From assembly GCF_000003605.2 (NCBI RefSeq), contig NW_003116468.1, positions 32,536-44,189 on the forward strand: DNA of 11,654 nt, given 5' to 3'. Below are positions 6,922 through 11,654 of this stretch, piece by piece. The DNA is from Saccoglossus kowalevskii. Its lineage: Eukaryota > Hemichordata > Enteropneusta > Harrimaniidae. The notes under the pieces are model-generated. The model was not told the origin of the DNA and ran no database searches. It worked only from the letters and a program-made list of their open reading frames with translations. Each line of letters opens with the position of its first letter. Positions within the stretch are counted from its first letter, which is position 1. A program made the translations under genes and the position numbers.

Positions 6922-7840
6922 GTTAAGGGTATGGAGAAACTTAATGACAATGTACAGCCAAGTATACAAGATTTACTGCATTTGAACTCTGCGTAAAGAT
7001 AAGATTACAGTCCCTCTATCATTTATAAAATATAGGCCATCACAATGTAAAAGTTTAAGTTTTTGTGAACCAACATGTGAATGAAATCATTGGTTTTTAT
7101 GATAGGACAAACATAACGCAGTTTTTTGAAGGTCGAAAAGATCATCAACGATTGATGGTAGGTGTTACATACCAGACAGTATTTGGTTTGAGAATCAAGT
7201 TCGCTCAACAGTTTTTGCACCAATAAAATAGCATTTCATTTGGAAGTAGAGTAGTGTATATAACACTATTATATATTTGTAACATGTACAGATTTCCACT
7301 GAAAATTAATTAGGTCTGCGTATTAAACCACAAAACTTCATTGAAATCTAATCATTGGTTCTTGAGATATGAATTACAATGCAAGTTCATTTCTTGAATC
7401 ATTTCATTACTCAAAACTTGCATGTCACTGCGTGATAGAAAGCCGGCCAAGTTATGTATCAACATTTGCATAGGCTAGGGAAAACTGAAGAAAATATAAT
7501 CAAGAAATCTAGTAATTAGCACAATGGCCACTCTGAGTGACTGCCACCAATTGGCAAGTTGTACATGCAATAAAAACAAGTGTAACAGATTTAACTGAAA
7601 CATTTAGCACATTTTTTTACTTGTGAAATAAATAAAATTGTGTATAAAACGAGAATGAAATGCATGTAAACACCATGTTGCCTAGCAAGCGAGAAGTGCT
7701 GTTCATTTACCAAACGTTACTTTTAATCTGTTCCAGAGTCATTGTTGCTTTTATAAAACCAGCATGTCATCACCTCTGCAATGCTTAAAAGTACCGTCAC
7801 TTCCAAAAACGAAAATGTTTTGCCGACATCCAAGAAATCC
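6922..7840. other. Unique AT-rich DNA with weak motifs
   Basis: No gene is supported. A palindrome TAGTG-TATATAA-CACTA lies at 7252-7268. A 24-codon plus frame at 7524-7598 starts ATGGCC and contains five Cys (CTCNKNKC-like), but it is too short to call. GTTGCC-T-AGCAAG at 7677-7689 is one base from an RFX X-box. Confidence 0.45.
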
Positions 7841-7905
7841 AGAATGGAATGGAATGGAATGGAATGGAATGGAATGGAATGGAATGGAATGGAATGGAAT
7901 GGAAT
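7841..7905 (+). repeat. (GGAAT)12 pentamer microsatellite
   Basis: One degenerate AGAAT unit is followed by twelve perfect GGAAT units (7846-7905). The same pentamer builds human satellite III, though a single short tract like this arises readily. Every unit junction creates TGGAATG, the core recognised by TEAD/MCAT-binding factors, making a fortuitous or functional site cluster. The frame 7781-8050 that crosses it gains an EWNGM peptide repeat purely from the microsatellite and is not considered a gene. Confidence 0.95.
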
Positions 7906-8477
7906 GACAAGTCATCATTTCCACGTAGAACCAATTAAGGCTTTCACAACAAGTGGATTAATGGTCACAGGTCAACGAACATTTAACCTTGAATTGCAAA
8001 TATATCACAACAGATGGCAATTTAACAGTCAAGTTCCTGAAAATGATTGAACCCCTGAAGCCCAATGAGGACAACATTCAGAGAGTGACAGTGAGAGCTG
8101 AAACAATGACACAACATGTTACAGCATATATACGGACGAACTGAAGAGAACAGACAAATTTTAACAGGCTTGTTGGTATGCTGACAATGGTGCAGTCGTG
8201 ATGACAGAAAAGCGATCCGGTGCGGTAAAATGCAAAATAGAAACGATCGATATCCATTGTTATGCCCACTTGTGATGTGCAAATTACTATACTCACCACA
8301 GACAAGAATACGTTGAACAAATATATAAAAGACTTGATAACCAACCAATCACAGTAATAGATTTACAAACTTAGATTTGTTGGATTTCTACAAATATCTT
8401 ATTAAGTATAGCATTATTTCTATGCAGGTATACACACAATGTTCAAAATCACAGCTATAGTAGCTTATAGTGTATAT

Positions 8478-8491
8478 GTTGCCATGGCAAT
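8478..8491 (+). promoter_or_regulatory. X-box-like palindrome
   Basis: GTTGCC-AT-GGCAAT is one base from the RFX X-box consensus and contains the perfect 12-bp palindrome TTGCCATGGCAA (8479-8490). GTTGC...GCAAC also brackets 8478-8502. Third such motif in the window. Function unproven. Confidence 0.25.
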
Positions 8492-8962
8492 TGCATTGCA
8501 ACTTGTAACAAAACATACTAAGTATTTTCATCGAAAATAGCATTATTAAAAAAAAATTACAGAAATATTTGCTACAAATTGAGATTTGAAGATAGTATCG
8601 CGATGAAATTAACAAATTTGACATTGGTCTACTCCAGGTACCTACATATTAAGTATCAAAACAATTGAGCTGGTAGTTTTCAAGAAGTCAAAAATGTGAC
8701 TACAAATTGAAGATATAATCACAAAATTAACAAACCTGACTGAGTCAACCAAATAGTGTTATAGTAGAAGTGATTTGATGGTTTTAACAGTTTTTGGTAG
8801 ATAATATGCATAATTGTTAATAGATTGATTTCATATGAACAAATTTTCATCTACACTTATAACAGCAGGTATCCATCCAACCCACGATCTGTTGAGCTAA
8901 AAAAAAAAATATAGCCATAAAGGAGTCTACTTGTAGGGTGCCATCAATAACAAGAAAATGAA

Positions 8963-8981
8963 GCCACCACTTGGTGGCGCT
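8963..8981 (+). promoter_or_regulatory. CTCF-core-like motif with hairpin
   Basis: CCACTTGGTGGCGCT (8967-8981) differs at one position (T for A at position 6) from the bilaterian CTCF core CCASYAGRKGGCRSY. GCCACCA/TGGTGGC (8963-8969, 8972-8978) also forms a 7-bp stem with a two-base spacer. It lies about 180 bp from the satellite edge. GGCGCTATAACA here also resembles the inverse of the satellite B monomer (GGCGCTGTATCA), so it could instead be a relic of the satellite ancestor. Confidence 0.25.
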
Positions 8982-9157
8982 ATAACATACATAGAGAATA
9001 AAATAAAATAATCACTTTTTGAAACATTGTTAATTGCACAATTCCTGTTTCATTGTAGCACACACATTAACTAACTTCTGTGTGTAGGAAAGGCATAGGT
9101 AAAGGTTATAAAATGATATGCCCTTTAAAGATGGTTCTAAAGTCACGAGCGCTGAGC

Positions 9158-9480
9158 ATTACATTAGTAATATAGCACTCACAATGTCATAAATTGGTGA
9201 TACAGCGCCCTCAATGTCACATTAGTAATATAGCACTCAATGTCATAAACTGGTGATACAGCGCCCTCAATGTCACATTACTAATATAGCACTCTCAATG
9301 TCATAAACTGGTGATACAGCGCCCTCAATGTCACATTAGTAATATAGCACTCAATGTCATAAACTGGTGATACAGCGCCCTCAATGTCACATTAGTAATA
9401 TAACACTCTCAATGTCACACTAGTAATATAGCACTCTCAATGTCATAAATTGGTGATACAGCGCCCTCAATAATGTCACA
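9158..9480 (+). repeat. Array zone 1: alternating A and B monomers
   Basis: A and B monomers alternate strictly at first (A-B repeated four times, dimer 56-58 bp), then A-A-B. B here reads CAGCGCCCTC with AAACTGG or AAATTGG. This edge zone contains most of the CAGCGCC form and an imperfect first unit at 9158-9180, suggesting the oldest part of the array. Confidence 0.85.
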
Positions 9481-10550
9481 TTGGTAATATAGCACTCTCA
9501 ATGTCACATTAGTAATATAGCACTCAATGTCACATTAGTAATATAACACTCACAATGTCACATTAGTAATATAGCACTCAATGTCACATTAGTAATATAG
9601 CACTCAATGTCACATTAGTAATATAACACTCACAATGTCACATTAGTAATATAACACTCACAATGTCACATTAGTAATATAGCACTCTCAATGTCACATT
9701 AGTAATATAGCACTCAATGTCACATTAGTAATATAGCACTCACAATGTCACATTAGTAATATAGCACTCAATGTCACATTAGTAATATAGCACTCAATGT
9801 CACATTAGTAATATAACACTCACAATGTCACATTAGTAATATAGCACTCTCAATGTCACATTAGTAATATAGCACTCAATGTCACGTTAGTAATATAGCA
9901 CTCAATGTCACGTTAGTAATATAGCACTCAATGTCACATTAGTAATATAACACTCACAATGTCACATTAGTAATATAGCACTCTCAATGTCACATTAGTA
10001 ATATAGCACTCAATGTCACATTAGTAATATAGCACTCAATGTCACATTAGTAATATAGCACTCAATGTCACATTAGTAATATAACACTCACAATGTCACA
10101 TTAGTAATATAGCACTCTCAATGTCACATTAGTAATATAGCACTCAATGTCACATTAGTAATATAGCACTCACAATGTCACATTAGTAATATAGCACTCA
10201 ATGTCACATTAGTAATATAGCACTCAATGTCACATTAGTAATATAACACTCACAATGTCACATTAGTAATATAGCACTCTCAATGTCACATTAGTAATAT
10301 AGCACTCAATGTCACATTAGTAATATAGCACTCAATGTCACATTAGTAATATAACACTCACAATGTCACATTAGTAATATAGCACTCTCAATGTCACATT
10401 AGTAATATAGCACTCAATGTCACATTAGTAATATAGCACTCAATGTCACATTAGTAATATAGCACTCAATGTCACATTAGTAATATAACACTCACAATGT
10501 CACATTAGTAATATAGCACTCACAATGTCACACTAGTAATATAGCACTCA
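9481..10550 (+). repeat. Array zone 2: A-only block with nested higher-order repeat
   Basis: B monomers are absent. Calling N the 28-bp TATAACACTCAC form, T the 28-bp TC form, C the 28-bp AC form and S the 26-bp form, the order from about 9633 is N-T-S-C-S-S, N-T-S-S-S, N-T-S-S-S, then N-T-S-C-S-S, N-T-S-S, N-T-S-S-S, N. The N-T start recurs every 108, 134 or 162 bp, and the C-containing block recurs after 430 bp (9721 against 10151). Two S copies near 9884-9935 carry CACGTTAG. Confidence 0.85.
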
Positions 10551-10840
10551 CAATGTCATAAAATGGTGATACAGTGCCCTCAATGTCACATTGGTAATAT
10601 AGCACTCACAATGTCACATTAGTAATATAGCACTCACAATGTCATAAAATGGTGATACAGTGCCCTCAATGTCACATTGGTAATATAGCACTCACAATGT
10701 CACATTAGTAATATAGCACTCACAATGTCATAAAATGGTGATACAGTGCCCTCAATGTCACATTGGTAATATAGCACTCACAATGTCACATTAGTAATAT
10801 AGCACTCACAATGTCATAAATTGGTAATACAGCGCCCCCA
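10551..10840 (+). repeat. Array zone 3: 86-bp trimer repeat
   Basis: B, A(CATTGGT), A(CATTAGT) repeats with exact 86-bp spacing: the ATGGTGAT of B starts at 10563, 10649 and 10735. B here uses AAAATGG and CAGTGCCCTC, distinct from zone 1, so this block amplified separately. Confidence 0.9.
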
Positions 10841-11066
10841 ATGTCACATTGGTAATATAGCACTCACAATGTCACATTAGTAATATAGCACTCTCAATGT
10901 CACACTAGTACTATAGCACTCACAATGTCACATTAGTAATATAGCACTCTCAATGTCACATTAGTAATATAGCACTCAATGTCACATTAGTAATATAGCA
11001 CTCACAATGTCACATTAGTAATATAACACTCACAATGTCACACTAGTAATATAGCACTCACAATGT

Positions 11067-11396
11067 CATAAATTGGTAATACAGCGCCCTCAATGTCACA
11101 TTGGTAATATAGCACTCTCAATGTCACATTAATATAGCACTCAATGTCACATTAATAATATAGCACTCTCAATGTCACATTAGTAATATAGCACTCACAA
11201 TGTCACACTAGTAATATAGCACTCTCAATGTCATAAATTGGTAATACAGCGCCCTCAATGTCACATTGGTAATATAGCACTCTCAATGTCACATTAATAT
11301 AGCACTCAATGTCACATTAATAATATAGCACTCTCAATGTCACATTAGTAATATAGCACTCACAATGTCACACTAGTAATATAGCACTCACAATGT
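11067..11396 (+). repeat. Array zone 4: 165-bp block duplicated in tandem
   Basis: A six-monomer block begins with B (CATAAATTGGTAATAC at 11067 and 11232, 165 bp apart). It includes a shortened A lacking the GTA step (CACATTAATATAGC) and a CACATTAATAATATAG variant in both copies. The shared rare deletion shows the whole block was duplicated as a unit. Confidence 0.9.
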
Positions 11397-11654
11397 CACA
11401 TTAGTAATATAGCACTCACAATGTCACATTAGTAATATAGCACTCACAATGTCACACTAGTAATATAGCACTCACAATGTCACATTAATAATATAGCACT
11501 CTCAATGTCACATTAGTAATATAGCACTCACAATGTCACATTAGTAATATAGCACTCTCAATGTCACATTAATAATATAGCACTCACAATGTCACATTAG
11601 TAATATAGCACTCACAATGTCACATTAATATAGCACTCAATGTCACATTAATAA

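Larger units (their letters stand above)
7906..9157. other. Unique AT-rich DNA flanking the satellite
   Basis: No gene is supported. Minus frames 8022-8348, 8078-8344 and 8388-8624 overlap in different frames or have Cys/Tyr/Ile-rich random composition. Motifs of note are an X-box-like palindrome (8478-8491) and a CTCF-like site with a small hairpin (8963-8981). Confidence 0.45.
9158..11654 (+). repeat. Minisatellite array with 26/28/30-bp monomers
   Basis: About 90 head-to-tail monomers fill 2.5 kb and run off the right edge. The A monomer (26 bp) starts AATGTCACATTAGTAATATA and ends in CACTC. A 28-bp form adds TC or AC at the end. The B monomer (30 bp) is a diverged relative starting AATGTCATAAA and containing GGTGATACAGCGCCCTC. 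Variants are C/T in the ATTAG stretch, GTAACAC for GTAGCAC-type changes (TATAACAC against TATAGCAC), CACTAGT and CATTGGT. All frames are closed by TAG/TAA in the A core, and 26/28/30 steps shift frame, so the array is non-coding. The mechanism of growth is inferred to be unequal exchange or slippage. Confidence 0.97.

Noticed and set aside
7781-8050. 89-codon plus frame containing EWNGM repeats
   Set aside because: The peptide repeat comes directly from the GGAAT microsatellite (15 bases give 5 residues), and the flanking residues show no domain.
8022-8348. Longest frame in the window, 108 codons on the minus strand
   Set aside because: It overlaps a second 88-codon minus frame in another phase, has scattered Cys/His without regular spacing, and matches no family I know.
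9158-11654. CRISPR-like array
   Set aside because: Monomers are contiguous with no unique spacers, and the host is eukaryotic. This is a minisatellite.
9158-11654. Repetitive protein-coding array
   Set aside because: TAG and TAA occur in the A core, and 26/28/30-bp steps change frame, so no frame stays open.

Overview
The window looks like non-coding, repeat-rich DNA from an animal genome. It is AT-rich, every reading frame is short, and it carries several repeat classes: a long minisatellite, a tandem-repeat-bearing non-autonomous transposon, a dispersed repeat pair and a pentamer microsatellite. There are no operons, Shine-Dalgarno sites or dense ORFs. The style of the element at 1814-2832 (internal ~160-bp tandem monomers, an ACGC microsatellite, a 3' hairpin) is best known from marine invertebrates such as bivalves. 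That points to a marine invertebrate but does not fix the species. No protein-coding gene can be called with confidence. One 47-codon frame with a good start context is recorded as a weak candidate exon.

Layout. Bases 1-1160 are mostly unique, with an A-rich tract at 239-275. A DR1 nuclear-receptor-type site (1165-1177) lies 9 bases upstream of the small frame at 1187-1330. Bases 1814-2832 are a roughly 1-kb element resembling pearl/HINE non-autonomous Helentrons. It has a 5' GTCCCCGTT, six alternating A/B monomers with a ~322-bp dimer period, an ACGC tract, and a terminal hairpin whose 3' arm is the inverse of the 5' motif. A 16-bp repeat follows (2866-2912), then AT-rich sequence to 3700.

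A ~280-bp dispersed repeat occurs twice in the same orientation (3701-3979 and 5836-6120). Its internal hairpin keeps pairing through a C-G to T-A double change. The first copy abuts two 41-bp repeats, each carrying a GGCAATCC/GGATTGCC palindrome. Bases 4111-4700 hold fragments of a further degenerate repeat containing a perfect RFX X-box. A 10-bp perfect hairpin between 8-bp direct repeats is at 4947-4986. Bases 6121-9157 are mainly unique AT-rich DNA with a 12-bp repeat (6881-6921), a (GGAAT)12 tract (7841-7905), and X-box-like and CTCF-like motifs.

From 9158 to the right edge, and presumably beyond it, lies a minisatellite of 26-, 28- and 30-bp monomers. Its variants are arranged in several different higher-order patterns: alternating A/B, a nested pattern repeating at 430 bp, an 86-bp trimer, and a 165-bp dimerised block. 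This array and the transposon are the most informative parts of the window. Nothing here suggests genes acting together in a pathway.
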